From Siphonodentalium dalli (lineage: Eukaryota > Mollusca > Scaphopoda > Gadilida > Siphonodentaliidae), in the NCBI GenBank assembly GCA_032622095.1, contig CP136067.1, forward strand, positions 44,187,549-44,251,548: 64,000 nucleotides of DNA. The letters are read 5' to 3'. The notes under the pieces were generated by a model that made no database searches, was not told where the DNA came from, and saw nothing but the letters and a program-made list of their open reading frames with translations. Positions within the stretch are counted from its first letter, which is position 1, and each line of letters begins with the position of its first letter. Of the stretch, positions 35,450-49,312 are shown piece after piece. The translations under genes and the position numbers were made by a program.

Positions 35450-35466
35450 CCATCCACCGTAGCTTA

Positions 35467-38400
35467 TAGTACAGCGGCCAAACGCCAAAAGTGGTCGGGT
35501 ACCCCTACCCACGGTAGAACAAGTTAAAACCAACTTTTGTTTAAGGAGAAATATATACTGTAGACGAAAATAATAGTGAAAAATAACGGAATTGGTGGTG
35601 GCTATTCTCAAATCGACGATGAACGATACCCACCAGTGACTTTTCCCAGAAATTAACGATTTTGGTAAAGTGAGCCCTGCGGCTATGTCCTAAGTTATTA
35701 GCCCACATTGTAGGCGTTAAAATGACTACAGCATACCATATATGTACCTGATATGCAAGAAGTGTTGGTTGATTTTTATTTTCGTGCCATTTGGAGCCGA
35801 AACATTTTATTTTTTTTGAAAAATCGCTCTTTTTCAAATGTTTTTTATTTTTCGAATATTATCATTCAAACGGATATTGCAATAATATTGAAATATTTAG
35901 TCCATATGGTGCAGTAGTTATCTGTCAAGCATATGCAGAAAGAAGTTAACAACAATTTTGAACGGTTTGCGAGATATCAGATTTGAGCTACCCCTCCCCC
36001 AAACACGTTTTTGGTCGAATAAAATAATTTTTTTTGATAATGACATTACAAACATTTTCGAATTGATCTGAATGGGACCCAATATGAATCTTGTACTGAA
36101 AGTGTTGTCCAGAGATGCCGTTTAATCGATTACAGATGTGTTCAGGCTTTCAGACCCCAGTTACAACAACAACAACAATTATTTTATTGATAACAGTTAA
36201 TTTTGCATGCATTAACATCGATGTTAAGTACTAAAACCTTTGTTATAAACAATAAGTGACCAACTATATAATTCATATGTCTGAGTAGTTATCTGTACAT
36301 CACAAGTAGGAAGAATTTGACAGAAATTGTCGACGGTTTTCAAGATATTGGAATTAGGTACCGCTCCCCCGGACGCGATTTGGTAGAAAAACTACATATT
36401 TACGATAACAAGACAGACATTTCTAAATTATTCTAATGAGCATCTAATCATTATTCGTGTGATGAAAACCTGATCCGTAGACACCGCGAGCCTGGTTTTA
36501 GATGACCTCAGGTTTCCAATTAAATCCCCAGTTACAACAACAACACAATATTTTATTTATGACATGTAATTTTATATGAACACATATCGACTATGAGCAA
36601 CTGAAGTATTTGTTCTAAACGACACATAATATAGACTAACATAATCATACAGAACAAAATCATTATTGCTCCCCCGCCCTATTAGACGTCCTGAACACAC
36701 CACGAACTGAACAAAATATGATCTCAGTATTAAGAATCATGTAATTATAAAGGACAATTACATAAGGAATTATACAATGTTTAAGGATGGGTTTGTTCCC
36801 GAAACAGTGTGGCACTTTGCTTGGCAAATATGAAGGGCGAATTTGCTATATTTTTCGAGAACACTCTACCCAATTTAAAGACTTCAACGCAATACGAAAT
36901 TAAGCTATATGATCTCTAATTCTCTATATTAACCGAGAGTGTGACGGGAATGTAGTTCTATCAGAGAATACATAATTTGTATGGATGGGTTGTGCATGTG
37001 TCGCTTTACACAAAGTGGCTGATAAATAAGAAAGACGAATTTGCTGTTTTATGCCCCCCCTACACAATTGAAGTGTTAAAGTTGAACAACTCACGAACTG
37101 AAATGATTGCTGTAAATATTAACTGAGGATGTGGGCAAAAATAGTAATATCGGGGTGCATACATGGTGTTGATGGATGGGTTGGTTGATCCCGAAAGCCT
37201 TTAGTACTTTACACAAATCGATGGAAAACTCCAAAGGCGAATATTTTTTGTGTGGGACCCCTTTATATGCCCATTTAAACTCTTGAACACACCATGCGCC
37301 GAATATTCATGCTTTTATTATCAAATCACAGTGTGAACGAAAGGTAGTGATATCATGGAATATACATGTTATATGGGTAGTTTGGTTCCCAAAATCCTAG
37401 GGTATACTTTACAAAAGGCGGCTGGCAAAAACCAAAGCTGAATATTTTCTTTGCGCACCCTACCCCATTTAAAGTCTTAAACACACTGATGGATGGACAT
37501 GTTCTCAATATTAACTGGGATGTGGACAAATGGTATGTAATTAAGGAAATATACCTCTTCGTTGCACGATGGGTGGGTTGGCTGGCTTCCCAATGTCTGT
37601 GGCACTTTACAAAAAGTGGCTAGCAAAGAGAAGGCGAAATCTCACTGTTTTGGGTACCCATAACCCTTCTAAACTCTTCAGCACACACTGAACCGAATCT
37701 ATATGGTCTCATGCATTATTTACTATTTGTATGGTGGTTTTGTTCTCGAAATCCTGGAACACTTTACAAAAGGCGGCTGGCAAATACGAAATGTAATGTG
37801 TTAGGCCACACTACCCCATTTGCAGTCTTGGGACACACAATGAACCGAAATGATGTGCTCCCATTATTAACTGCGTGTGTAGAGAAATGGACGCTATATA
37901 AAGAGTATAGTATACCAGGGTCTTGAATGTCTGGGTCATCTTACAAAAGTTGTTGATGAAAGAGAAAGGCGAATACTCACTGTTTTGGGGGGGACCCCAT
38001 TAACCCATTTAATATCTTGATCAGAGCATGAACTGAAGTTATATTCTCTCATACTTAGCTGAGTGTGTGATCGAAAGATATTGCTGTCCTGGAATTATTA
38101 ATTGATATATGGGTGATTTGGTTCCCTCGAAATCCTGGAACACTTTACAAAAAGCGGCTGGCAAACAAGAAGGCGAATTTTCTATGTCTTGAGGACCCCA
38201 CTATCCAACTTGAAGTCTTAACAGAATGATATGCTCTCAATGTTAACTGAAGTTGTGGACAAATGGGATTATTATCTGGCAATACGAATCTGTTATGGAT
38301 GAGATGGTTCCCCATAGTCTATGGCACTTTACAACAAATGGTCAGCAAATGAAAGGTCTAAATTTTACTCTCAGGGGACTCCATCCCTATTTGAAGTCTT

Positions 38401-41341
38401 GAACACAACACTAGCTCAAGGCATAAGCTATCCATATTACCCGAGATTGTGGCCGAATGGCAATGGTCTCGCGAGCCCGACGTTCGCGAGAACACCGTGG
38501 CACCTTACACAAAGCATATGGCAAACGATGAAGGCGAATTTTAAGGGACCCCTAGCTCATGTAAACCATTGAACCTACCACGAACTGAATGGATGTGCCC
38601 TCATGGCCAAACGACGATATCGACAAATGGCTATTCCATAAAGAAATACACAATTGTTATAGATGGGTTAATACCCGACAGTCAGGGACACTTTACAAAA
38701 AGCGACTGAAAAATAAATAATGCGATTTTTCAATGTTTGTATTACCCCCTTCCCAATTTGAAGACTAGAACACACCACTGATTTGAACGATATCTTCATT
38801 GACTGCGTGTATGGACAATGGCGAGTTAATTGTACAAGGACGTAAACAATGTAAATAGATGGATTTGGGTTCTGAAAGAATGAGCACTTAACGAAAAGTG
38901 ACTGGAAAATAAGAAAGGCAAAATTTTGAGGACCCCTACTTTATTTGAAGTCTTTGAAGATACCACATGGTGAAATGATATGACCCCAATATTAATTGAG
39001 GGCTTGACCAAAGGTTAGTTTTTATCAGAATATACATATGTGTTGGTTCCCGAAAGTCTGCATCATGTGGCACTCCACAACCATCGGCTGGCAAATGTTC
39101 ACTGTTGTATGTACCCCTACCCCATTTGAGGCCTTGAACACATCATGTACTGAAGGGATTATGAATTCAATATCAACATATATTGTGGCCGAAACTATGC
39201 GATATATAAGTATGTGGTAATTCTATCCGGAGTAAAACAATTTATCTGGGAGGGAGATTGTATAGGGAAAATTAGGATGTAGTCCAGTTGGAACTGATTG
39301 GATACAATGATATACACATAGTTTCGTTGGAGCTGATTGAACGCAATGCTACACCGATAATGTTGTTTTCGTCATTGATACGCCGGTCGCCGTGAGATTG
39401 GAGGTGGTAAATTTCGCAGGGTTTCAATGCTTTTCACGAAGTTTTAACAAATGACAGCATTATGGAAATCGCTTTGTTTTCGAGATAAATGTCTGAACCC
39501 CGTCAACTATTTTAATATTTTCGCGCTGACTGAGTTGCTGTACATAAAAAGAGTTTTTCTGATAAAATTACATTCAGTATGGCGCATAGAAGTTCGGTCT
39601 TAGGACCACTGTATTCCAAAAAGTAATGATATGCTTTTTCTATTTTCCACAATGACAGAGAGGGGACGTTTTAATGTGATTACTCAATTGGCCATAGTTC
39701 AAACTACTGCATTTCAATCTTAAACGCGAATGGAGTACTTGTGCATCTATACGTCGGACATGCTGGGTTCTCCAGCTGTCCAATTATTGTAATATCTGTA
39801 TACCATTATTGGTTTTTTGAGAATAAACTATTGATTGGTTGATTGATATGCGACACTTATTGTATGTAATAGCAAATAAAATGCGTTGTTGTTGTAATTT
39901 GGGGCCTGAACACGTCTTTAATCACTTAAGAAATATCCCCGGGCTCAATTTTCAGCAAAAGAATTATGTTGGGTCCCAGTATGATCAATTGGGAAATTTG
40001 GTAAAGTTCTGAACAAAAATATGTAATTTTTCGACCAAAAACGTGTTTGGGGGAGGTGTAGCTAAAATCCATTATTTCGCAAATTGTTCTAAATTTCTGT
40101 TAACTTCTCTCTGCGCATGCTTGGCAGATAAATGCATCACCATAAGAATTAAATATTTGGGCATTATAACAATATCCATTTGAATGATAATGTTCGAAAA
40201 ATTATATTTTTGTGAAAAAGTGCGATTTTTCAGCAAAAAATAAATATTTTGGCTCCAAATGGCAAGAAAATCTGAATTAACCAACACTTTTTTTCATATC
40301 AGGTAGAAGTATGGTATGATGTAGTAATGCTAACCCCAACAATATGGGCAAATAGGCTAGGACATAGCCACAGGGCTCGCTTTACCAAAATCGTTAATTT
40401 CTGGAAAAAGTCACTGGAGGGTATCGCCCATCGTCGATTTGACAATAGCCACCACCTATTCCGTTATTTTTCAATTTCTGTCAAATTCTTTCTACTTGTG
40501 TTGTCCAGATAACTACTGAGCCATATGTTATATAGTTGGGCACGTTGTTTATAACAAAGGTTTTAGTACTTAACATCGATGTTAATGCATGCAAAATTAA
40601 CTGTTATCAATAAAATAATTGTCGTTGTTGTAACTGGGGGTCTGAAAGCCTGAACACATCTGTAATCGATTAAACGGCATCTCTGGACAACACTTTCAGT
40701 ACAAGATTCATATTGGGTCCCATTCAGATCAATTCAAAAATGTTTGTAATGACATTATCAAAAATATGTATTTTTTTCGACCAAAAACGTGTTTGGGGGA
40801 GGGGTAGCTAAAATCCAATATCTCGCAAACCGTTCAAAATTGTTGTTAACTTCTTCCTTCATATGCTTGATAGATAACTACTACACCATATGACCTAAAT
40901 ATTTCAATATTATTGCAATATACGTTTGAATGATAATGTTCGAAAGATATAATTGTTTTGAAAAAGAGTGATTTTTCAATAAAAAATAAATGTTTCGGCT
41001 CTAAATGGCACGAAAATCCAAATTAACCAACACTTCTTGCATATCAGGTACAACTATGGTATGATGTAGTCATTTTAACACCAACAATGTGGGCAAATAA
41101 CTTAGGACATAGCCGCAGGGCTCACTTTACCAAAATCGTTAATTTCTGGGAAAAGACATTGGTGGGTATCGTTCATCGTCAATTTGAGAATAGCCACCAC
41201 CAATTCCGTTATTTTTCACTATCATTTTCGTAAAGAGTATATATTTCTCCTTTAAATAAAGTTAGTTTTAACTTGTTCTACCGTGGGTAGGGGTATCTCG
41301 AAAACTAGAGCTCTTTTTCGATTTGGCCGCTGCACTATTAT
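35467..41341. mobile_element. 5.9 kb inverted-repeat element
   Basis: The left arm (35467-36650) and right arm (39890-41341) are long diverged inverted copies. The ends 'tagtacagcggccaaa' and 'tttggccgctgcacta' have TTA on either side. 'ctacccacggtagaac' mirrors 'gttctaccgtgggtag', and 'gtgagccctgcggctatgtc' mirrors 'gacatagccgcagggctcac'. Each arm contains tandem sub-units of about 360-700 bp with (AAC)n. The centre is a 190 bp tandem array. No transposase was seen, so it is probably non-autonomous. Confidence 0.75.
36655..39235 (+). repeat. Degenerate tandem array, about 190 bp period, about 13 units
   Basis: The phrase '(g/c)actttacaaaaagcggctgg' followed by 'aa(g)gcgaatttt...accccat' and 'cttgaacacac' recurs near 36810, 37010, 37205, 37391, 37603, 37751, 37940, 38140, 38321, 38505, 38690, 38886 and 39068. 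It lies wholly between the arms of the 35467-41341 element. 190 b is not a multiple of three and units differ in length, so it is not a coding repeat. Confidence 0.8.
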
Positions 41342-41949
41342 GGATCATTCTGTTTTAGTATTACATTTGGAGAAACCCGACCAGCATCAATGTAACAACT
41401 ACAACAACTCATCTATGCCAATGATATGTTTAGCCATATACATGTGGATAGGGTGGTATTGTTTAAAAATGTTAAACAATCTTATCATGTCCATATGTAT
41501 TGCTAAATATTGCTGGGCTTATATAGATGGTTGTTCTATAATTCCTGGTCGGGTTTATCCGATGCAGTTAATACTCAAATGTGAAATTTGAGATATACCT
41601 GGTCGTCAAAGTGAACCAGAGGTCTTATTTAAGGCTAGCAACGGTTGCTAATCAAATACGACAATGGTGTACTAATCAGTCATTGGTATTGCCTTAATTT
41701 AGTCAGTGTCAAATCACATGGTGCTGGTTTTGTTCAAAGTTGGGCACATGCATGTCTAAAACTATGCAGCCATGTTCTGCATAGGCCACTGATCATTATA
41801 AGATCGGGAGACTTTGCCACCGGTCACGATAGCTCCTTAATAACGGTTACAAATCACCTACTCGGAATTTGCAGGAAAATGCAACTATGGTTGATATTTA
41901 TTTTACTCATTAAGCTCTACTTTATTGGAAATTCGAATTTTCACAACTA

Positions 41950-44900
41950 GTAGAGGCTCTTATGTCCATTTTTTGGCTCCCGTGTGCATTTTGTGAAGAA
42001 ATATAGCGACTATGCCACTGATGTTGCTTGATATATCAGGCACCAGAAAACTTATGTTAGACACCTGGGGGTCGCGACTGGGTGGATTTATGACGTCATC
42101 AAGATGGCCGCCATCCAAAATTTCAGAGTAAGCACTGCGTCAGTTTGATTAATAGGTGGTAGAGAATTTATGATAGAAAATATAATATTTCTCTACTGTT
42201 GTGATACTATTACAACAGGCTTCACTTTGACAGAAAAATTGACCACATTAAATCAAGATGGCCGCCAAAATGGCGACCAAAATTCGGAAAAATTATGAAT
42301 TTTCCCACTTGTCTCTTAAAACATTCACGGTTGTTTGAAATCGGTGGCTAATAGCAACTTAATTTTAAATACATTTTAATACCTAACCATTTGATCATGA
42401 TAATATGTCCTACTTTGGGTCTTATTCTTACCAAATATCGTCAAACTATGAATTCATAAATATGCTATTAAATTTTACCAAAAATCGATTTTGTGACTCG
42501 AGCCAAGTGTTAGCCAGAAAATAGCTGAATTTGATGAAGAAAATGTTCACCAATTTTAAATATATAGATTGCCATATAATTACAACCAAAAAAGTGCATA
42601 TATTCAAAATGGCGGCCAAAATGGTTGCCAAGTTAGAGAAATCATTAAAATGTGTCCAATGTTCTTTGATATCACTCCCAATGTGCGATTTAGTGAATAC
42701 AGGTGAACATATTTGTTCCATGTTGGCGAAAGATCATAGCGTTATGAAACAATATAACAATGTGAATATTTTGTGAACAATGGCTGTTTATACCCAAGAT
42801 TTCAAGAGAATGAAATCACGAAATTGAGACAAAATGGCAACCATGAACAATTTCAGAATTGGCATTGAGTCTGGGAGGAAAATTTAGGTAGTAAAATGAT
42901 TATGTTTCGCCATCAATTATTCCATTGCATCACACTTCCTCTTGACAGTGAAATTATGAGCTCAAAATCTAAGATGGCTCCCAAAACGGCGACCGAAATT
43001 CTAATAATTGATGATTTTTCACACTCGCCTCTTAAATTAATCACAGCGGTTTGAAATCGATGGGTAATAGCAACCTTATTTTCCAATAACTTCTTATATC
43101 TAATCATTCTGCAACCATGAAATGTTACATTGACATACATTTAAGTATATGCATCTAAATTCAAGATGGTGACAGATGGTTACCAAAATGGAGAAATCAT
43201 TCAAATTTGCTAGTTTCAGTGATAACGCTCCTGATGTTGGTCTCAGTCTCAAATGTGTTCCCTGTTGGAAAAAGACCCAGGAATGCTGATACAATATGAA
43301 TAGTTTGCGAACGGTAACTGTTACTCGAGATTTCAAGAGAGTGGAGACATAGCAACCACGAAAATTAGATAAATTCATCTGATGCTGACCTGTTCAGAAA
43401 ATATCCAATATGAATATATGCTGGTTACACCATCATTATATGTACATCGGAAATTGCCTAATCTGGTAACTAGACTGGAGAAAAATCCCTAACTGAACAA
43501 TAAGGCTGTCGTCATTTGAGCAATACTCTAATTACTTCATTTTGAGATCGTCCCCCTTATGGGGTTTGGATAAGAATTGTTCAATTTATTCCTGTATTGC
43601 TCATGTAATGCCTCAATACTAAATCAATTATACCGAAATTCAGATGGACACAGAAATTAATTGAATGGCCATCGAACAATGCAGTACCCAAAACACTAGC
43701 GGAATATAATGCGCTGACATTACAGACATCTTCCATGTTAACATGCTTTATTTATTAGTGTATACTAAGACCAAATATAAGAATAGAAGCTGATATTTGT
43801 GGGATTCGTCGTTGATATTAATATACATGTACGAAAACACAGGGTACACTTTTGTGAAACTGAGCAAATTTACAATTGCTCGTCCTTGAACAACATCTAG
43901 TTCAAATCCAATACAATGCGTGAGTACATCAGGGTATTATACGACAATAATATCTTTGTCGCAGACTACAAAACGAGAGCCTTCAGATGTGTCTTCTGCG
44001 AAGAAGAATGCGTTGGTGGATTTATACCAGACATCTGCTTATTCCATGCGAGCAAGAGCTACTAGAGATAACCTATGTTCAGGTTCGAACCAAAACAGAA
44101 ACTGCCGTTGACCACTGAAAAGCCCATAGGTCAACTGACTCCACTCCCAAGATTTGCAAAAGCGTGGCTGATTTTGGTCGATAGAGCTAGGGTGGGAAGA
44201 TAGCCTGATATAATGAGTTCCACTGGTATATTTGACTTCCACAGAGGAGATAGTACTCTGGACATCACATATACTGCAAGTTAGTTCCGTGTATGATCCC
44301 CATCTTCCTGTGCAGAACTGATGCAGACAACAAGTTTATATTAGTGTATACACTCATGTCATATTTGTCGCATGTGTTATCGAAGTTCTTCCATACTTGC
44401 GTTATGCGGTCTCATCAAAATGTCATACCGGAAACTTTAGAAACATGTTGACACCAATTTTGTTTTAAATGCCTGCACTTCTGTAATTGTATCGACTATC
44501 GGCAACGTTCCAGTTAAAACTAATATGATATATATTCCAGCACAGTTCGATTTTGGCTGTAGAGGCGATTGAACTCACCGACATGTTGAGATACTTGTAT
44601 TTTTGTGGAAAGATTGTAGTATTCTTTCCAGATGTTATATAGAGGAACATGTGCTATCACATTGCAATGAATTCAGGTCTGTAGAAAACACAGGTCGTTA
44701 AACGTTGAAAAGCCTATACTTTCCTGAGCAACAGTTGAAGTGAATTTTAGTTATGAACTTTTCAAATAGCTAACACTCCACAATCTTCTCTCAATTAAAG
44801 CATAACTTGTTGTCTATTACTTTCATCTTTTTCAGAGTATCTATGTATCCCCAACGCTTTCAGCTTGTAATTGCCCTTCTTGTCGGATCCGACTAGTATG

Positions 44901-47698
44901 GTTGTATGGTTTGCCAGCAAGTTATATAAACTGTGTTCGATGGACAATAAAAGGATTTCATACCTGATTCTAAGATCTTTACTTTCTGTAAACAAACAGT
45001 TGCTGTATAATGCTATTTAAACTCCCCATGTGGACGTTTTGCAAGAAATCTTAACAAACGTTCCATTAAATGGTCTTGATTACCCGTCATTGTACCCAGT
45101 TGCTTCGATACCCCATCATATAGCATGGACCAAAGAAGATATTCTGGTATTTCTGTGAGGTATTTCATAACTACATATCCAGCCATTATGCATATTGCTT
45201 TTCATGATATTTGTTCGCTGAAAACCAGGAAGAAGTTGAGGAGCCGTTATTGTCACTTGCTGTACTCGACATGGACAATGGCAAACCTTAGGTCATTTTT
45301 GCCCGATACTGATGTTTTTGTTATATTCTAAATAAACTGCCCAGCATTAACTCGGTTATGTGTACAGCGAAGTGAATCTGCAATGTAACTTCTAATCTGT
45401 ATTATGGACTCTTTATGCCACAACCGAAGCAAACATGCCATAACATATCTCTGAAATACAGTCGGGGAGTGTGCTGGGGAGCTCTGCTGTTAGTCTTCGG
45501 AATCGGGATGTGTTTGTTATTCAACTGGGGTTGCTGGGCGAGTTTGTTGTAGATAGGCTCTCATCACTGCGACCACATATTTGACGAAGTAACACGAGTG
45601 GTACATGTGCTGACTCACGTCTTGAGGAGTGTGACAATGTCTCAGCTATTCAAACGAGTTTGGGTGACGAAACACAGATATGCCAAAACAAGAAACTAAA
45701 AAATGCCATCTACCCTTAATGTATCTTATACAAAACTGTCTCATAATTAGATATGAAATCTGGTTCTAGTGCTTTGCACTGAAATATGTGAGGCCTGTGT
45801 GTCGCTAGTATTTCTAAGTTGAGCAATTATATTTCCCGGTGGCAGTATAAATAGCAATACAGACTTCGACTTCAATGAAGTCAAGTTATGATATTGCTCC
45901 TGTATATTCTAAATGTTTGTGGCTGGGCGAATCCATTACGACCAACTGTTCATCAAGAGTAAAGCAGATGAGCCCGAAATGAAATAATATAGCCGTAATG
46001 TTGGATTTCTCTCTGTATTATGACTGCAGGGATTATTTTGCGTTCGAGTACTCGTTATGCTCTTATAATGATACAGTCAGCACATATACGATTTGAGTTC
46101 CTTCCCCAAAACGGGCAGGATCATTTAAATTATATTGGGTAATTTCATGTTAGGTTTCTAAGAATCCATTTTGATACATTGTCGGTTATAAAAAACCCAT
46201 TTTTGTTAAAACAGAGACACAAGATACCTTAACATGATAGTATCTAATTTATTTTGGGCGACTATATCAACCTCCTTTGCTAAATGCCATTTGAGAATAT
46301 AAACATTTGTCAAATTTTATAATTGTGAGTTTTGGCCGCCATGTTGGCGACCATCTTGGGTCAAATAGATCAATGTCGAGTGTAATTGAATGATACTAAC
46401 CATATTTAAAACTGTGTTCACTTTTGTGTGTTTTATTGTGCCTATTTATGTCCAAGGTTAATCTAGAACCTCGAGAAGCAAGTTTTTGTGAAATTACATA
46501 GCGCATTATTTAATTTGCATTTTTCAGAGTATGGACAACAATTAGAGCCGAATTACAAAATAATATGTGTTCATAAATGTCATAACTGATAAATGAAAAG
46601 ACAAGTCCTGCTTGCCACAGTTTACACATAACCGAAAATGATGTCAGGGGCATGTGTGCCAATTCAAAACATTTCTATATTTCGGTCGCCATTTTGACAG
46701 CCATCTTGGGTTTTTAAAATCATTTTTTTTCTTTCAAAAAGAAGCTTGGTGCAATTCATCATTGATGTATAAATATTTTACCTTTTCTGTATTAAATTTT
46801 CTTCCTCACTCAGTGCCCACTCTGCAATTGTTTGTGGCTGCCATGATGATGATTTGATCTAATTTTCGTGGTATCATTCTGTTGAATTCTCGGGTATAAA
46901 CAGCTATGGTTAACCAACTTTACAAATTATACCATAAGTCCATGGTCTTCCGCGAACAGGAAGCACATATATTCACATATATTCACTTTTCCCCAATACA
47001 TGGGTGATATCAATGAAAATTTGACAGATTGCGGTGATTTCTCCATTTTGGCCGCCATCTTGGCCGCCATCTTAAACGAAGATGCATTATTTTCAGTGTA
47101 ATTATATGGCAATTCACATATTTAAAACAGTTTTACAGTATATTCATCAAATTCAGTTATTTTCTGTTTAACACTTGGCTAGAATCACAGAATTGAATTT
47201 TGGTTAACTTTCATAGCACATTTTTGAATTCACATTTAAAAAATAGTTGGAAGGAATAGGATCCGAAATATGACCTATTATGTTGTGGAAATGGTTGGAT
47301 ACTAGAATTTATTCAAAATTAGGTCCCTATTAGCTACTAATTTCAAACATCAGTTAATGATTAAATTTTCCTAATTTCGGTCGCCATTTTGGCGGCCATC
47401 TTGGTTTATGGTGACCACTTTTTCTGTCAAGTGGAAGTATTGTGTATTAGTTTCACATAATTGGTGAGATATTCAATTTTCTATCATAAATTCACTAGTA
47501 ACTATTAATTAAACTGACTTAGTGCATACTCTGAAATTTTGGATGGCGGCCATCTTGATGACGTCATAAATCCACCCAGTCGCGACCCCCAGGTGTCTAA
47601 CATTTGTTTTCTGGTGCTTGAGATATCAAGCAACGTCATTAGCATAGTCGCTATATTTCTTCACAAAATGCACACGGGAGTACATGAGAGCCTCTACT
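41950..47698. mobile_element. 5.7 kb inverted-repeat element
   Basis: The ends 'tagtagaggctct' (41950) and 'agagcctctacta' (47686-47698) are flanked by AAC on both sides. The arms are about 1.4 kb: 'cacctgggggtcgcgactgg' (42062) mirrors 'ccagtcgcgacccccaggtg' (47577), and 'tttatgacgtcatcaagatg' mirrors 'catcttgatgacgtcataaa'. The arms hold degenerate tandem units rich in 'aagatggc(g/c)gccaaaatgg'. The unique centre (about 43450-46200) may hold a decayed gene on the minus strand. Confidence 0.75.
43742..46149 (-). pseudogene. Possible decayed ORF inside the 5.7 kb element
   Basis: The function is unknown. Two minus-strand registers tile the centre of the element: one from 46149 to about 45015, the other from about 44995 to 43742. 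Each contains open runs of 57-93 codons (45186-45016, starting MAGYVVMKYLTEIPEYLLWS; 44995-44795; 44317-44042, with FCTGRWGSYTELTCSICD) separated by stop codons about every 25-30 codons. That is only modestly sparser than chance, so coding is not proven. An H-x15-D pattern (near 45985-45935) followed downstream by Q-x5-C (near 45600) recalls Ulp1-type (C48) cysteine peptidases, but the D-to-C distance is too long and this may be coincidence. Splice-like ends also exist (acceptor before 44317, donor after 44579), so a host-like exon set is an alternative. Confidence 0.2.
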
Positions 47699-48344
47699 AA
47701 ACTGTACACCATACCAAGCGTGGAGATTAACTGTGGTCAGAATATTGATGGTGAATGTTGGGTTTCAGTCACTGTACTGAAGTTGGCCAAAAGTAACTGG
47801 TGTGGGAAGTGTGAAAGCAAAGCCAATACTGCTATAGTAAAGATCTCAGCTGCACCAAAATGTCCATTTATCAGTAGCACAAATCCTGCAAAAACACAGA
47901 TTCTCTCAGTGCATGTGGGATATATAAACTCCGATGACAACGATTGAGTTAATGACAACGAACAACTACCATCTATACATGTGTATTTGTGACACTACAT
48001 CCCGTTATGATCAACGATGTGGTTTTAAAACTAGTCAGTGGACAACAGGACAGACAAGTATAAAATAAAACAATACTATAATATGTAATCACACCGTGAG
48101 CAGTCTTGTTGTGAATATTTTCATTTGATTCAACAGGCTGCATCTTGTCGAAATTTAAAAAAAAAAACAGTCAACACTTACTTTTGCCAATTACTGTATC
48201 TTGGAGGCATAACTATATCATATCTTGCTACTATTAAATCACGGATAGTTACTGTGGGTCAAACACGAGTGTTAAACTTCATATATAGTTGCGCACGATT
48301 GCCAATAAGTGATATTACAATCAACGTTTGAGCATAACACGAAA
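47699..48344. other. Non-coding, nothing recognised
   Basis: Antiparallel open frames at 47684-47947 and 47737-47958 have no supporting splice or start context. No repeat was recognised. Confidence 0.3.
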
Positions 48345-48700
48345 TTCTCTATAGGGTTAAGTGTTAAATTTTGATCGCAACTGTAGCCAGCTAGAATCAT
48401 CTGATCACATCCATTCTTTTTAAAACTAAGTCTGTTTTTTATACTTAGTATTTTTTAGGAATATCAGTACGCGCATATCATCATACGCAAAGTTGCGCCA
48501 TTTATCCAAAGCACTAGAATCTCCATAGGGCTCAGTGTTAAATTTTTATCACAACTGTAGCCAACAAGAATTAACCGATCACATCAACATTTTCAAAAAT
48601 ACATGTAACGGTCATATCTAGTAGTTTGGAGAAGTTTCAATTCGCACCGATCACCATACGCCAGATGGCACCATCTATCGTTTTCTGTAAATACGAAACG
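48345..48700 (+). repeat. Degenerate direct repeat pair, about 175 bp
   Basis: 'atagggttaagtgttaaatt' with 'atcgcaactgtagcc' (48352) and 'atagggctcagtgttaaatt' with 'atcacaactgtagcc' (48526) head two diverged copies ending near 'catacgc(a/c)a'. Confidence 0.5.
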
Positions 48701-48863
48701 CTCTCTAAATTATGTTGACCCCGATCTAGGCCGACCCGCCAAAATTCAAGAATGGAAACAAGTCAATCCTGAAAGCACACATACTAGGCATACATAATCC
48801 GTTTTCAGATCGCCTTTAACAAACCAAAAATGCAAAATGACATAAGGAATCCGACTATATTAT

Positions 48864-49312
48864 TAAAGGTACTAAATCCGATTCGATGGTCCCCATATCA
48901 TCAGATTCCAACAATTGTTTTGTTTTTTTGAAACGCCGCTTCAGTTATCAGAATCGATTAATTGCACCAAAATAACGCTACCCACAGCCAACTTACTATT
49001 GCCAAAAAAGTGTTATTTAATATCATTTTGTTCAACGAAATTTGGTCGGTTTGTCAAATACCTAACACGCAAGGCCACTTGATTTTAGAGTTATCAATCT
49101 TCATCCGCAATTTGGCCCGAGACCGTTGGCTTGACGAATATTTGCCAGGCCGCCAAAAATTACAATCTCGGGAAATAACAAATTTCAAAAATCGATATCT
49201 GATCACTCTGAGCTTTGATGGGTGGGTTCCTCGACTCGAATCAAATATATTTTACGCCCGATGCGAAAGAAATAGTAGTAATTTGGGAGCGTTAATTCGG
49301 ATTATGCATCTT
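48864..49312 (+). repeat. Interspersed repeat R, complete copy
   Basis: From 'aggtactaaatccgattcga' to 'cggattatgcatctt'. It carries a 152-codon frame (48962-49420) whose middle ('HLILELSIFIRNL') also reads through copies 24240 and 26697. Differences between copies are not biased to third positions as far as I can see, so I treat it as non-coding. It serves as the empty-site comparison for the MITE at 24458. Confidence 0.75.

Noticed and set aside
44075-44100. GGTTCGAACC resembling a tRNA B box.
   Set aside because: No matching A box or cloverleaf could be formed around it.
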